Source: Azadirachta indica
Taxonomy: Eukaryota; Streptophyta; Magnoliopsida; Sapindales; Meliaceae
DNA: 64,000 nt
Direction of reading: 5' to 3'
NCBI GenBank assembly: GCA_022749755.1
Contig: CM040445.1
Span: forward strand, 4,485,182 to 4,549,181
This document shows, one piece after another, positions 20,392 through 32,697 of this stretch (its first letter is position 1; each line of letters starts with the position of its first letter). A program made the translations under genes and the position numbers. Under the pieces are notes generated by a model, which was not told the DNA's origin, searched no databases, and saw only the letters and a program-made list of their open reading frames with translations.

Positions 20392-23049
20392 ATGGATCCG
20401 AACCCGAATGCGTTCCCCATTCTCTCATACGTGATGGCTCGTCTTCCCACATTCGGACCTAAAACCACCGAGTACGACATCGAACAACCCGCTCCCTCGT
20501 CTTCGGGTCACGCCCATTTGAAAGACCCGGTAATCGTCGACCGGATGCCTCATTTGAACGACCCCAAACTTATAGCTTCCATGAGACGCGCCGTCCACGA
20601 CGTCTACCAGACCCGAGCCGTACTCCAAACCCTCGGCCCTCGTCCCGACCACGAGTCTGTTGATACCGCGAAAGCCAAGCTCTCCATAATTGAGGCCGAA
20701 CTCTCCAAATCTCTGGAAGAGATTGTGCTATTGCCTCGTCCTGCTGATGTGGACATCTACCAGTGGCGGGCTCACCTGGCAGAGAAAGAAAAAGAACGCC
20801 GCGATAAAGCGGGGAAGGACAGGGCCGTGTACAAATCCATTTTGCAATTGGACGAGATGCATGGATCTTATGAGAAGATGCTGAAGGACGCGGAAGACCG
20901 GTTGGTCAAGATTTATGAGAGAGCGGAGAATGGTGAGGAGACTGAACCGCAGCCCGCGAGCGAAGAAATGAACGAGGAGGTTATGGGGTTGCTTCAAGAA
21001 GCTTCTGGAAAGATTTTGGAGACAGTGGATTTGTCTTGCAGGCGATTGCGATTCTTGCCGGAGGCTTTTGGGAAGATTGCCGGATTGAGAGTGATGAATT
21101 TGTCTAGTAATCAGCTTGAGGTTAATTTACTTTTTCATTATATTACTTTTTTGCTCGCGCTAATGATCCCTGTTTATGAAGTGTGTTTGGAGCAGTGTGG
21201 ATGATAAATGTTGAAAATTTCATGGAGCTGGCTTTATTTATTTTACCATATATTCTCACTTAGGCAGTCTGTGATATAGCAACATTTTTCTATTTGAGGA
21301 TGCTGGCGGGGTAGGCAGCCCTTTATATTTGCAAGATTTTGTTGGATCACTTAAGGTTATTTTCTGATTGATGTGTGCTTTGAGATGGAATCACTATATG
21401 TCCATTATACATAAGTAGCTGGGTGAATTGCAAAGCACAATAGTCCCAAACATACCTTTAGTTTTAGATGTTGCCTATACAATGATGTGGTTAGCACTTG
21501 TTTTGGTTTTATATTGTGATTGTGATGCCAATAACCCTTCGCACCTTTTACCCACAAGGCTGTCCATCGGATACTGTTTTGCGAATTTTTCTTTTTAATT
21601 TTGAAATTGCAGATAGGATAATCATGGCTGTAGCAGAGTTTAGATTTATACTACTTATAGTGTTGCCTGAAAATCTTAAGTCCATTTGTGGATGATTTTC
21701 TACTCACATTTTAGGGAAGATTTAATATCCACTTCAAGTGGGGATACCACAATTTGAACTGCTGGGAAATATCTAATGAACATTATGCTTTTTGACTTCA
21801 GATTTTTATTTCCCACATTTATTATTAAATTATATTATTGAAAATTTTAATATTTATTATGTTACTGACTCATTTAATAGTATTCTCTTCCCCTGCTTGA
21901 AATTTGTACTTTTGTATGTTGATAAGACATGGGTTATATAATACATATACACACATAATAACACCTAAAGTATCTAGAGAAATTTGTGCCTTAAACTGTT
22001 AATTGATAATAATCATTTTTGTTTGAAGGCAGGGACATGTCCCAGCTTTGATTATCTAATTGAAATTAAACTTGTTATATTGTGATTTAACTGTTATGTT
22101 TTTCAGTTGTGGCGTTTTGTATAATTCTCTTATATCTAAAAACCTTTATGAGGGAAACAGGTCATTCCTGACTCAATAGCTGGATTGGAGAAGCTGGAGG
22201 AACTTAATCTGGCTTCAAATCTTCTAGAATTGCTACCAGACTCAATTGGATTGTTGCAAAATTTGAAAATCCTGAATGTCTCAGGAAACAAACTGAATTT
22301 CTTACCTGATACTATCTGTCAGTGCAGGTATTTCTATTATACATTATGTTCTTTCTTAAGTTATTCATTTCAGAATTTTAGTTCTATGTTCTGAATGATT
22401 CAGGTCATTGGTGGAGCTAGATGCAAGCTTCAACCGCCTTACATATTTGCCAACCAATATTGGATATGAATTGGAGAATCTTCAGAGGCTAGCAGTGGCT
22501 TTGAACAAGATTCGTTCCCTTCCCACTTCAATTGGTGAGATGAAGTCTTTGCGCAATCTGGATGTTCACTTCAATGAACTCCATGGCCTTCCACTGACAA
22601 TTGGGAAATTGGCGAATCTTGAGATCCTCAATCTAAGCAGTAATTTCACTGACCTGACAGTACTTCCTGAAACCTTTGGTGATTTGACAAACCTCAAGGA
22701 ACTTGATCTCAGTAACAACCAGATTCATGCACTTCCTGATACGTTTGGCCGGCTTGATAATTTGGTTAAACTCAATCTGCAAGAAAATCCTCTTGTTATT
22801 CCGCCTGTGGAGGTTGTGAAGAAGGGGGTTGACGCTGTCAAAATTTTTATGGCCAAGAGGTGGCTTGACATACTGGTTGAGGAAGAGCGCAGAGCCGTGT
22901 TTGGAGTAGATGAACCGCCACAGCCTGGATGGTTGACACGCAGCACCTCCTGGTTGAAGTCTTATGTTGCAGGTGTTACAGAAAATGTTTCGGAAATTTT
23001 AGGAGCTGGGAATAGTCCCAAGGACCCTTACCTTAATCAGCAGCTTTAA
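20392..23049 (+). CDS. Plant intracellular Ras-group-related LRR protein (PIRL1/PIRL9 type)
   Basis: Exons 20392-21120, 22161-22327 and 22404-23049 give 513 aa without breaks. The N-terminal region (about 1-200) is PIRL-specific: [31 protein letters not shown], and a charged helical stretch [18 protein letters not shown]. About ten leucine-rich repeats of the Ras-group/SHOC2 type follow ([56 protein letters not shown]). The C-terminal cap has [22 protein letters not shown] and [13 protein letters not shown]. PIRLs are cytosolic scaffold-like proteins; PIRL1 and PIRL9 of Arabidopsis are needed redundantly for pollen development. I cannot decide between PIRL1 and PIRL9 by eye. The first intron is about 1 kb. 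The start is the ATG that yields the conserved MDPNP opening. Confidence 0.92.
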
Positions 23050-25012
23050 TTTCATGATGGTATACAGATATCTTCGGCATCCCTAGTTCTTTGCCTGGCA
23101 TTTAGACTCCATAAAGATGGAAGAGATGGCTTTCTTGTTGGTGTCTACATATTTGCTTACAGTTTTTGTCACCGTCTCAGTATTTGTGCAGCTTAGAGAG
23201 ATGAATCTCATACAGATATGATATTATTTTATTTATTTTTAGACTAATACCAGGGAATGCAGCTCTCTGCAGAACATTAAATCGGTAGACGTGCCTGGTA
23301 AGAAATTATTTTTATGTTCTGATCATAAATAATAATAGTAAAATGCTTTCAACTGTAAATTAAAGGAAACTACAGTTTCCAGTGTCGCTAATATATCCAT
23401 CTCAATATGCTATTTTGGTTGTGCATGTTTTGATTCTTTGAAATTTGTAGTTAATCAAGTGGGAGTCATACTACAGAATAGCAGACTGTGTAATAGAGTC
23501 AGAATAGATGTGTGAGTCCACTTTCACGGGAACATTACATTTGGCAGAGCGTACCGTAATCTATCCTTCCATTTTTAACGGAATGTAATCTTTCCCTGTG
23601 ATTGGAAGTGAATGTGAATACATGGATCCGTATTTGATTGTTAAAACTAATGAATCATGTTGCAGTAAGCAGTCGAGATCATTCTCTCTAATAAGTTATA
23701 ATCAAGTTTTCTTCCTCGTCTGCTCTATATTTAGTGGATCCAGATAAGGTAACTGTTTATGTGACTAATTCGGGTGTTATATTATTATATTTATATAGCA
23801 ATACTGTCCACTCTCCTTCTCCTGTGACATTTACAAGTGCTTTTTCGTAATAATTCAATTTCATTCAGAGCAGTTGTTGAAAGTTGGAAGTTGGATTCTA
23901 TCACCTCAAAAATGAGGAGCCACTTGCCTTGGCTAGACAGTTGAATTATTCGGCATATTATTTATTTCTTGTCCCAAAAAAGGGCAAGTTGGTGTATAAT
24001 ATACATATAAAAGCCATATATAGAGAGTAATCTCCAGCAAGGAAAGATGATGAAATGCTTACTTTTTGACTTGTGAGTCCTTCTGCGTAACTAGTCTATC
24101 TGGTGCCAAGAGTGTAAATTGTGTATTAAACCAGAAGAGATAGCATTGCAATTGCAATTGCAATTAAAATCGGGACAGCTCTCTGGTACCAATAGTTGGC
24201 AATCCCGGTTATTAGTTGTTTAATAAAAATCAATTTTAACAAAATGATATTAAGCTGGTCTGTTGACAAGGAGGAGGTAACACTTATACATTGTAATAAA
24301 AACTTTTGAATACACGATCTCATGATTCTGAATCTGATTCTGATCTTTGTCCTGATACAAGAGTGGATACGCGTACGAGCCAAACTATTTTCTATATGTC
24401 CAAAATCTTAAATCTGGTTGATTAAGTTACAACTTACCAGTATTAATTAGTATTAATATTTAATAAAATCTGACACGCTTAACGAACGCTCTAGCTAGGG
24501 GGGTTGGCCAAAATAATTCTCTTATGGATTAGATTGCCTCATAACTGAGTAATCTTTGAGGATTTTCCCCATAATATAAATAGAATTAGAATGCCTGTCG
24601 CATCTTCATGAATCATTACCATCAGCAGCCAGACATACATACATACATATATATATATATGTAATTAAACAAAAATAAATATGGCCAGGCCATTTTCAAT
24701 CAGATTTAAGCCGATGATTGTTACAGCTGGCCGCTTTGATTGTCTTGTCTTGTCTTCCCTCCTCTTCCATTGATCTCAGTCAAATATTTTGTCGTGTGTC
24801 CCTCTCTTTTTGGGCAAAACCATGCATGGTAGGTAAACTCTGATTTATCATCACCTTTTTTTAACTTTGATTACACATGAATATATATATATATATATAT
24901 ATATTAATCATGCATTAATTCATAACAAATAATTATAAATATAATTTTCATTATTTTTATATTTAATATAAAAATTTTTAAAAAAAAAAAAAAAAGCCAT
25001 TAATCCTACCCC

Positions 25013-25044
<32 letters not shown>

Positions 25045-26342
25045 GGAGCGAAAGACAAACTAATCCAAAATTTACACTAACCCAACAAAACTAATACTCT
25101 AGTTGGGTCACTTTTCTTATTCTTCTTTCTATGCTGTTCTTAATTAATTTGGAAGATATACTCTAGTTGTAAGATATGTACCGGTAATTAATTAGAAAAA
25201 TGGAAGGGCAATCCTAGTTCCGAACTTTAACATTAAAGCAATGAGAAACTTATGGCATATGCTTATGATCAAGTCATTTTATCACATGACCCCCTTCTTA
25301 TATTCTAAACACATATAGGAGAGCGCCTTGTACTGTTTCATGAAAAGAAACGAATCTCAATATTAGTCTAAGATTCAATATTATAAGGACAGGTGATAAT
25401 TTAATAAATGGAAGTAGTTTATGATAATTTCATAAATTCAATAAATAAATCATGTTCTTATTTAAAAAATATAAAAACTCAAATCATCCAAGTGTTATTA
25501 CCCGAGGTAAAATCAATTTCCGGTGCACTTTGGACACACTATTCTATTTTCCGCTTTCGAGTCTTTTAAAATAAAGGTTAAATATGATAGTGAACGCGTC
25601 CGTCTGATCAAAAGTAAACGTTGATATGAAAATAATTTAATCACAAAGTTGAAACAATTTCGTAATTAAGAGAACGTGTTAAGAGCTTAATTATGTTATT
25701 GTCAAAGAAGAATTTGCTTGCACTCATCTAAAAAACCTCTCTGCTAATTTATATTAATAGCGCGTGCGTTCTGCATGCTTTCAGTTCAAAGATTTGCAAG
25801 ATCTCAATACGATTTCCTTTTTCATTGAATTAAATAGTTTTCAGACTTTCCAATATTTCACTAGTAGTCTATATATATTAAGGTCGTCTTCCACAGTTCC
25901 ACCCATTTCATCCTTTCAATTTATCAGATATCAAGAAATACTAAAAGGTGTTAAAAAAAGTAATTTGTAATTTTATACAGACAGATATAAAGAATGTGTA
26001 ATCTTTTTCAGTATTTTACACAAAAGAAAATTAAACACTTTATTCAAATTGATTAAGTCGATTTTAACATATGAGTCAAAATTACTTAATAGTTAAAAAA
26101 TTTTAATTGTCATGTGTTATTTGAATTTTATCACTTATGCAGGATACAGAGTTTCCTGGCAAACTCTGTTATGTCAGCTGAAGTGTGTATTAAAATTTAA
26201 TATAGCAATGTAGAAAAGTTAACATGGGCCTTACTTGTATACAAAATCAAAAAGGTACGCAAATAAACCATTCTTATTTCTTTTACTTCTAAAAATAAAT
26301 AAGAAAAGCTTTTCATTCTTTTGCCTAAAAAAACCCAACAAA
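23050..26342. other. Intergenic, 3.3 kb between PIRL and MATE genes
   Basis: Noncoding as far as I can see. It contains AT microsatellites at about 24648-24660, 24883-24904 and 25019-25044, a small (ATTGCA)n run at about 24145-24166, and long AT-rich stretches. The MATE leader lies in the last ~100 bases. Confidence 0.5.
25019..25044. repeat. (AT)n microsatellite
   Basis: Thirteen uninterrupted AT units; a second AT tract lies about 120 bases upstream (24883-24904). Likely length-polymorphic. Confidence 0.9.
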
Positions 26343-28975
26343 ATGGATCAAGAAGAATCCCAATCCAGTCTTCAATCTCCTCTAATTCCAAGCTCTGATC
26401 AAAACGGTTTGCAATGCGGTGCTCATCGATGGCTGTCCGAGATGATTATAGAGTTGAAGAAGCAAATTCTGTTGGCTGGACCTCTGGTTTTGGTTAGTTT
26501 TTTACAGTATAGCTTACAGATGATATCAGTCATGTTTGTAGGCCATCTTGATGAGTTATCTCTTGCAAGTTCTTCCACGGCTGCTTCATTTGCTGGAGTT
26601 ACTGGCTTCAGTTTCATGGTATGGTAACGTTTTCTCCATCAGTTTACTTGCATGCATGTGTATTATACCACCACCACATTTAGTTATTGGATTCTGCTTC
26701 TCAGTCAATCACAAGAAATATATATGATCAATTGCAAATGGGCATGTAAATCAACCTTTGAGTATATCTACACTATGATTTTCAAGATTTAGGGAGAAAT
26801 ATTTTAATTTATGTCTTGGCTCTTGCTATCACTTCATTAATGTCTTCTGGTAATATACAAAGTTTCATCAATGAGTTATGAGTCCTAAACAAAAAAGTCT
26901 CCACGGGTCCTCACTGAGTTGGAGATGTAAGTGATGACTAAAAATATAGTGGTACTTTGCTTGTGCATTTCACATGCCTATGAGTTCAAATCAAGCTGCC
27001 AAATTAGTACATGCACTAATATAGATACAGTAGGATTCGGTACGTATATCTAATTTGTGTTGCTTGATTATGATGACTCAGCTGGGGATGGGAAGTGCAC
27101 TGGAAACATTCTGTGGGCAAGCATATGGAGCAAAACAGTTTCATATGCTCGGTGTACACATGCAGAGAGCTATGCTTGTTCTTACACTTTCAAGCATTCC
27201 TATAGCAATCCTTTGGGCATACACAGGGCAAATTTTCACATTCTTCGGCCAAGATCCAGAAATTTCATTACATGCTGGGATATATTCTCGGTGGTTGATC
27301 CCTAGCATCCTTCCTTATGGCCTTCTTCAGTGCCAACTCAGATTCCTACAAGCCCAAAATAATATTTTTCCACTGATGTTAAGTACTGGAATTACAACTT
27401 TGGTTCATGTCCTTTCTTGTTGGACTTTAATTTTCGGATTTGGATTTGACAACAAAGGAGCTGCCTTGTCTAATGCCATCTCTTATTGGTTCAATTTCTT
27501 TATATTGGCAATTTATATCAAGTTTTCTCCTAAATGTGAGAAAACTTGGACAGGTTTCTCCCAGGAGGCACTTGAAAATCTCCACAGTTTTCTTGGATTA
27601 GGCATACCTTCAGCTCTCATGGTCTGGTGAGTTACTTTTCGTACAATTTACATGCAGTTCAGGAGCTCAATATGTCTTCCAATACAACAGTTAATTTCCA
27701 TCCTTTAATCAATTTATCTTGTTGTTTTTGTGTCATTTATCAGCTTGGAATTCTGGTCATACGAGTTTTTGGTCCTCATGTCGGGTCTTCTTCCGAATCC
27801 CAAGCTAGAAACATCAGTGATGTCGATCAGGTCTGCTTTCAAACATAGCTTTCTTCACTGGTTTCCAATATAACATAATATGATTCAGTTTTTATCCTTA
27901 GGGGCTTGTAAATTTGTAAATGATATAATTATTCTAGTAAAACATTAATCAGTACCCTCCATTGCTGATTTTAAACAACTTACTCGTCAGCCTTAACATA
28001 AGTTCAGTGGTCTTCAGAATCCCCTTTGGTTTTGGCAGCGCTGTGAGGTATATACAGAGATATCAGATATGAATTAACACAACTCGCACACACTTCTTCA
28101 TCTGCCTGTTTCCTAATTGTGTCTTCCACTCTCTTGCTTGTGGACTTAATTTCAGCACGAGAGTTTCAAATGAATTAGGTGCTGGAAGACCTAAAGCTGC
28201 ACGTCTTGCAGTAGAGATCGTGATATTCTTGGCAGTTGCGGAGGGTGTATTGTTAAGCTCCATTGCTGTCGGCCTCCGGGACATATGGGGCTACACGTAC
28301 ACTAACGACGTGAAAGTAATAAGATATTTGGGGTCTATAATGCCAGTGCTTGCTCTATCCAACTTTATGGATGGAATCCAGGGTGTTCTTTCAGGTTTAA
28401 AAGCTTATTTCCCCAGTAACTATACTCCGACTACAATAACCATGGCTTTTTTCTTCCAATTTAACTAATAATTTTCAGAAAATTCATATGGTGGTTATGC
28501 ATGTTAAATGTGTGTATATATATATAAATAGGTACTGCTAGAGGGTGTGGCTGGCAGAAGATTGGAGCAATTGTTAATCTAGGTGCTTATTATCTTGTGG
28601 GCCTCCCTTCTGCTATAGCCTTGGGTTTTTTCTTCCATTTCGGAGCAAAGGTAACTGTACTACTCAATAATCTTTTGAAAAGCAACTATTGATATATATC
28701 ATACTTGTCTTACCGACTGATTCCCAATTATATATGCAGGGACTTTGGATGGGAATCATATGTGGGAGTGGTCTCCAAGCATTCTTACTTACAGTTATTA
28801 CAATGAGCACAAACTGGGAGAAAGAAGTAAATTAAAATCTATCTATCTGACCCTTATATTTCAGTGTCACGTATATGTCGTTTCCTCTAATTGCTGTTGG
28901 CTTTACCTTTGTCAGGCAAAGAAGGCCCAGGAAAGAGTGTTTGCATCCGGAATTCCAACAGACATGCCATCATGA
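26343..28975 (+). CDS. MATE efflux transporter, DETOXIFICATION (DTX16-like) family
   Basis: Exons 26343-26618, 27082-27626, 27744-27830, 27991-28047, 28156-28394, 28532-28650, 28740-28826 and 28916-28975 sum to 1470 nt, giving 489 aa with no breaks. It is an H+-coupled multidrug/toxin extruder expected to have 12 TM helices, at the plasma membrane or tonoplast. Seen: a hydrophilic N-terminus ([14 protein letters not shown]), TM1 [13 protein letters not shown], the family hallmark [18 protein letters not shown] across the first junction, [12 protein letters not shown], a conserved acidic [13 protein letters not shown] loop, the second-half junction [16 protein letters not shown], and [13 protein letters not shown]. 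The C-terminus [14 protein letters not shown] is short and cytosolic. Length and exon pattern suit the DTX clade; the transported substrate cannot be inferred. Confidence 0.93.
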
Positions 28976-29637
28976 AGTGTAACTTTTTTATTGGAAACAC
29001 TAAAATATCAGGCGGGCGTGGAGTTTTGATTTAGAGGTAGATACAAATGTTTGATTGTTGATGTGATGAGTCAATCAGCCAGTCATTACCATTCACCAAA
29101 CCTTTAAAGTTTTGTTTGTAATGTTTACGCACTGGGTCAGCAGGCTTCACAACAATATAAATGTTCTATTTTAAAGCAAAAATTCACGAAACAATAATGG
29201 TGCAATTGACACCCTCTTAAAGCATGTTGTCTGAAATATTGTATAAAAATTAGTATATTAAAATTAGCAAAGGGTGTGAAATAGCATTCATTAATTCGTC
29301 ATGAAAATTTTAAAGGTTGTATTTCCTTTGGTCATTAGACATGCGTGCATTATTAGATATTCTGGAAATAAAAGTCGGAAAATCATATTGATTAATTAAT
29401 CCCAAATATTTTTAAATTAAATTAAATTAAGTTCCAACCTCCCCCATAATTGGTTGCCAACAACCTTCCAAGAGCATGTGCAGCACATCCACTGCCACTT
29501 CCACTTCTAACTAAGCTCATCTAAACTGCCCACTCAATTCATTAATAAAATCACACACACCACCGCATAATTGATAACCAACCAAAATCCATTTTCTTTC
29601 TTCTTCTTCTTCTTCTTCTTCTTCTTCTTCTTTCCCC
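28976..29637. other. Intergenic, MATE 3' flank and leader of the small membrane protein gene
   Basis: AT-rich. A CT-rich leader with C-rich segments (29490-29520) and the TTC repeat precede the next ATG. No other gene. Confidence 0.5.
29598..29630 (+). repeat. (TTC)11 microsatellite in the 5' leader
   Basis: Eleven perfect TTC units ending seven bases before the ATG at 29638. Pyrimidine repeats like this in leaders can affect transcription and vary in length between alleles. Confidence 0.92.
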
Positions 29638-29940
29638 ATGAATCTCCTTGGGACCATAACAACATCTCTGTTTTCGATCCTTGTATCACTCTGCCTCGTC
29701 TTATTATACGCCGACGCCGACGCCGACCACAACAGAAGTTGGTCGGCCTTCTATACGCTGTTAATCCTACTTGTGGTGTTAGCAACGGTTATAGTAGTGG
29801 CAGCCCGTGCCACCATGGTGACGTGGATCACGGTGTTGGTGCTTCTAACTTTCGCCGGAAATCGACGACGAGTTCTTGTCAAACATGGAAGAAAGATTAC
29901 CGCTGATGTTGCAACGTACTTGATCAAGGGTTGTGCTTAG
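29638..29940 (+). CDS. Small multi-pass membrane protein of unknown function (100 aa)
   Basis: A single-exon reading frame. I do not recognise a named family. Visible features: an N-terminal hydrophobic segment (TTSLFSILVSLCLVLLYA, about residues 8-25), an acidic/aromatic loop DADADHNRSWSAFY, a second long hydrophobic stretch with a charged break (LLILLVVLATVIVVAARATMV, then TWITVLVLLTFA), and a basic cytosol-like tail (GNRRRVLVKHGRKITADV). The layout and balanced codons argue for a real protein with two or three TM helices, not chance. Location and function unknown. The ATG is the first after the TTC-repeat leader. Confidence 0.65.
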   Translation: MNLLGTITTSLFSILVSLCLVLLYADADADHNRSWSAFYTLLILLVVLATVIVVAARATMVTWITVLVLLTFAGNRRRVLVKHGRKITADVATYLIKGCA

Positions 29941-29996
29941 AAGATTACAGAAGCCCTTCTCTTTTTTACATTGCCTCTAGACTTGCCCAATTGTTA

Positions 29997-30640
29997 GGTA
30001 CCGTTTGTTTTTTTTCTTATTTTTAATTTTTTATTTTAAACATAATTAAAATTTAAATTTAAATTTAAATGACATATTTATTTTTTATTCAAAAATATTT
30101 AAAAATAATTATTAAATTATTTATTTTAACAAAATAAAACATTTGAATATTGATATCTTGATATATATACCGTTTTAAATAATATATTTATATTTATAAT
30201 AATTTTTATTATATTAACAAAATAATAAAATTATATTAATATGTATATTATTTATTTGTTTGATATATTTTTTTAAAAAAAATTCTAATTGATGATATAA
30301 AAATTAATAAAAATTAAATAAAAAAAAAAATAAATCATATTATAATATAATTATAATCATATAATTACACAAATTTATTGCAATAATTAAAGTATAAAAT
30401 AAGTAAAATTAAGAAGATAAGTAGAAGATATCTACAATAGAGAAGAAATACGTTAGAAATAGTTAAATAAAATTTAATTTTATTAGGTAAATAAATTAAT
30501 AAAATAAAGATATTTTTAAAAAATAAAAATATTAAATTATTCAAACATTTGTTTATTCTGATTTAAATCAAAATTTTTAATTTAATTATATTTAAATATT
30601 TTTAAAAAATATTCAAACATAAGTTAAAAAATAAACAACT
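29997..30640. repeat. AT-rich MITE-like repeat, copy 1
   Basis: A very AT-rich block bounded by CCGTTTGTTTTTTTT on the left and AAAAAATAAACAACTT on the right, imperfect inverse complements. The segment 30561-30631 is closely matched by 55049-55118 in the same orientation (shared core TTTAATTTAATTATATTTAA), so this is a dispersed family rather than unique spacer. The boundaries are approximate. Confidence 0.5.
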
Positions 30641-32062
30641 TGAATAATTGTATTCATACTTTAGTAAAAAAAATAAATAACCCCTCAATTTATACAATTT
30701 AATTAACTCCATTAATTTTTCTTTTTCTTTTTATTTCTGTAGATACATATTTTTAATTTTATTTATTTCGTGGTTCCTTCCATATATTTTTTTTGTTCTG
30801 TGGGCTTCGGAGAAATTATAAATATATGTTTTACCCTTATTTATTTGAGTGGTAAGATTTAGATCTTGAGAATCCCTAGCTTGCATACTTTTCAACAAGT
30901 AAAAGTCATAATGCATTCGTTCTAAATATTTTTAAGATTACTTTTTCTTAAGGCAAATTTTTTTTTCAAAATTTTTAATTGATACTGCATAATACCAAGT
31001 GTTAGAATAAAAAATAAAAATAATCGCACAAACATCAATCATCTCATGATTAAAGAAAATAAAGTCAACATGAACGTAGGGGTGTGTAAGGTGCGGCTCA
31101 ATCCAATTTTTGTCAAAACTGAACTAAACTCACAAAACTTTTAAAAACGGTATTTTGGTTCAATTCTTTTTTTTTTTTGAAAAATTAATATTTAATATTT
31201 TAAATTTTTTTTAAATGTAAATTTCGTTTAAAAATTCTTTTTAAGAAAATGTTACATTTCATTACATTTGAATTTTTTTTTTTATAAGTATCACATTTAT
31301 TTTAATATTATTGATAACATACGTAAAAAATCTATTGAGAATGGGATTTAGATAAATCTACACACACGCTTAGGAGATTTGGCCGAACTCAATCTTCTAA
31401 TTTGTTAATGTACTTTCGTCTCGTAATGAAAGGGTATAAAGGAAATAAAACCAGCAGAAGAATAAAGGATTATCTTCGTTCCATTCCCTCCGTATTAAGT
31501 CGATTATCAGTCTATTTCTAAATTTAATATAAATTCTTTATGCACTTCTACACTGTTGACTTTTATAATTTAATTATCTTTTAACATCTCAAAAGGTAAA
31601 ATTATAATACTCTTTTAAATTAAAAAATATAATTTTTTGTCTTCCCTAAATTATTTCTTTTTTTTACTTCTTATTGTTCTTTTTCTTCTTTCTCTATTTT
31701 TTTTAATTTTTTCTTCTTTTTTTTTCCTCTCTCTCTTATCTTTTTTATTTTTCTGTTCTTCTTCACTCTGGTCCTTTTCTTTTCTTCTCCTTCTTCTTTC
31801 TCATATATATATATTTTTCCTTCTTTTCTCATATATTCTTCTATTTTTTTTCATGTAATTATATCATTTTTTATATATATTAAATATTATAAAAGATAAT
31901 ATAATTTTTTTTATTAATTTGAATTAACAGTTAAATAGAACGTTGGGCCTTACAAGAGGACTTACGATGAATTTGGCCATGGAACGAAGGTAATCTGAAC
32001 AATAAAATAAAAAGAAATGTAAAAATGCATATAATAATGATGTCAACCATGATAGTCGGCAG

Positions 32063-32231
32063 ACACGTGTGAGACAGCACACGTGTTTGTACAAGGAAAA
32101 TACCATCATCCATTACCATTGGATATCGATCACATCAAAAATATGACACCATCATCAATGAGTTTCCACTTTTCCGACATTTAATCCAGTGTTTCCCATC
32201 TCATGTAACCAATTATGCATCTACGCACGTG
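32063..32231. promoter_or_regulatory. Three G-box/ABRE elements upstream of NBR1
   Basis: Perfect palindromes ACACGTGT at 32063-32070 and 32079-32086 (16 bases apart), and GCACGTGT with core CACGTG at 32226-32231, 470-635 bases before the NBR1 ATG. Paired ACGT elements of this form are the usual arrangement for ABA-responsive bZIP control. Regulation is inferred. Confidence 0.55.
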
Positions 32232-32697
32232 TCGATACCCTATTGACCTAACGAAACCAAACCGACCTAAAAACCGATGAAGCGTACGAGCTTCGTGTAC
32301 ATGAAAATTAGATGAACATCCAACGGTTCAATTAACAATTGCTGAGTGCAGCAAGATTTCTTCGGGAAGAAGATAATTAAAACGTCAACAAAGTTTCTTA
32401 CTGGATAAGCCAAACACTGTGTTATATTCAGCGAGCGGATTTTTCAGGCTTTTTATTTCGTTGGAGAGAGAGAGAGCGAGCGCGAAACTAGGCTTACGTG
32501 TACGTACGGTGTGTGGAGTTTAATTGCAATCTAATCTCTTCCGATTTGATTGTCTTCGAACTTTGAACGGTTCTTAGTTTTCTTTGATCGTACTCTGGTT
32601 AGGGTTAGGGCTTTGGCTTTGTTTCGTTGTTATAATTGTTGAGTCGATTATAGTCTTTTGGCTCGCAGGAAAGACGAAAAGGGACTGCTCAGTGGCT

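Larger units (their letters stand above)
29941..32697. other. Intergenic, 2.7 kb; AT-rich repeat then NBR1 promoter and leader
   Basis: The first 700 bases are an AT-rich repeat (listed separately). From 31630 to 31860 there is a long T/C-rich strand that produces a spurious Leu/Phe/Ser reading frame. From about 32050 the composition changes to a promoter: three ACGT/G-box elements, then a leader with no ATG before 32698 and a probable leader acceptor GCTCGCAG at about 32668. Confidence 0.55.

Noticed and set aside
29517..29785. Minus-strand frames with poly-Glu or poly-Lys runs
   Set aside because: They are shadows of the (TTC)11 repeat and of the 100-aa gene on the other strand.
31637..31858. 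Plus-strand frame rich in Leu/Phe/Ser that looks like a membrane protein
   Set aside because: It is the translation of a T/C-rich low-complexity strand; no balanced codons, start context or homologue-like features.
32319..32350. Similarity of ATCCAACGGTTCAATTAAC to the foldback MITE arm
   Set aside because: Only about a dozen bases match and there is no inverted partner; likely chance.
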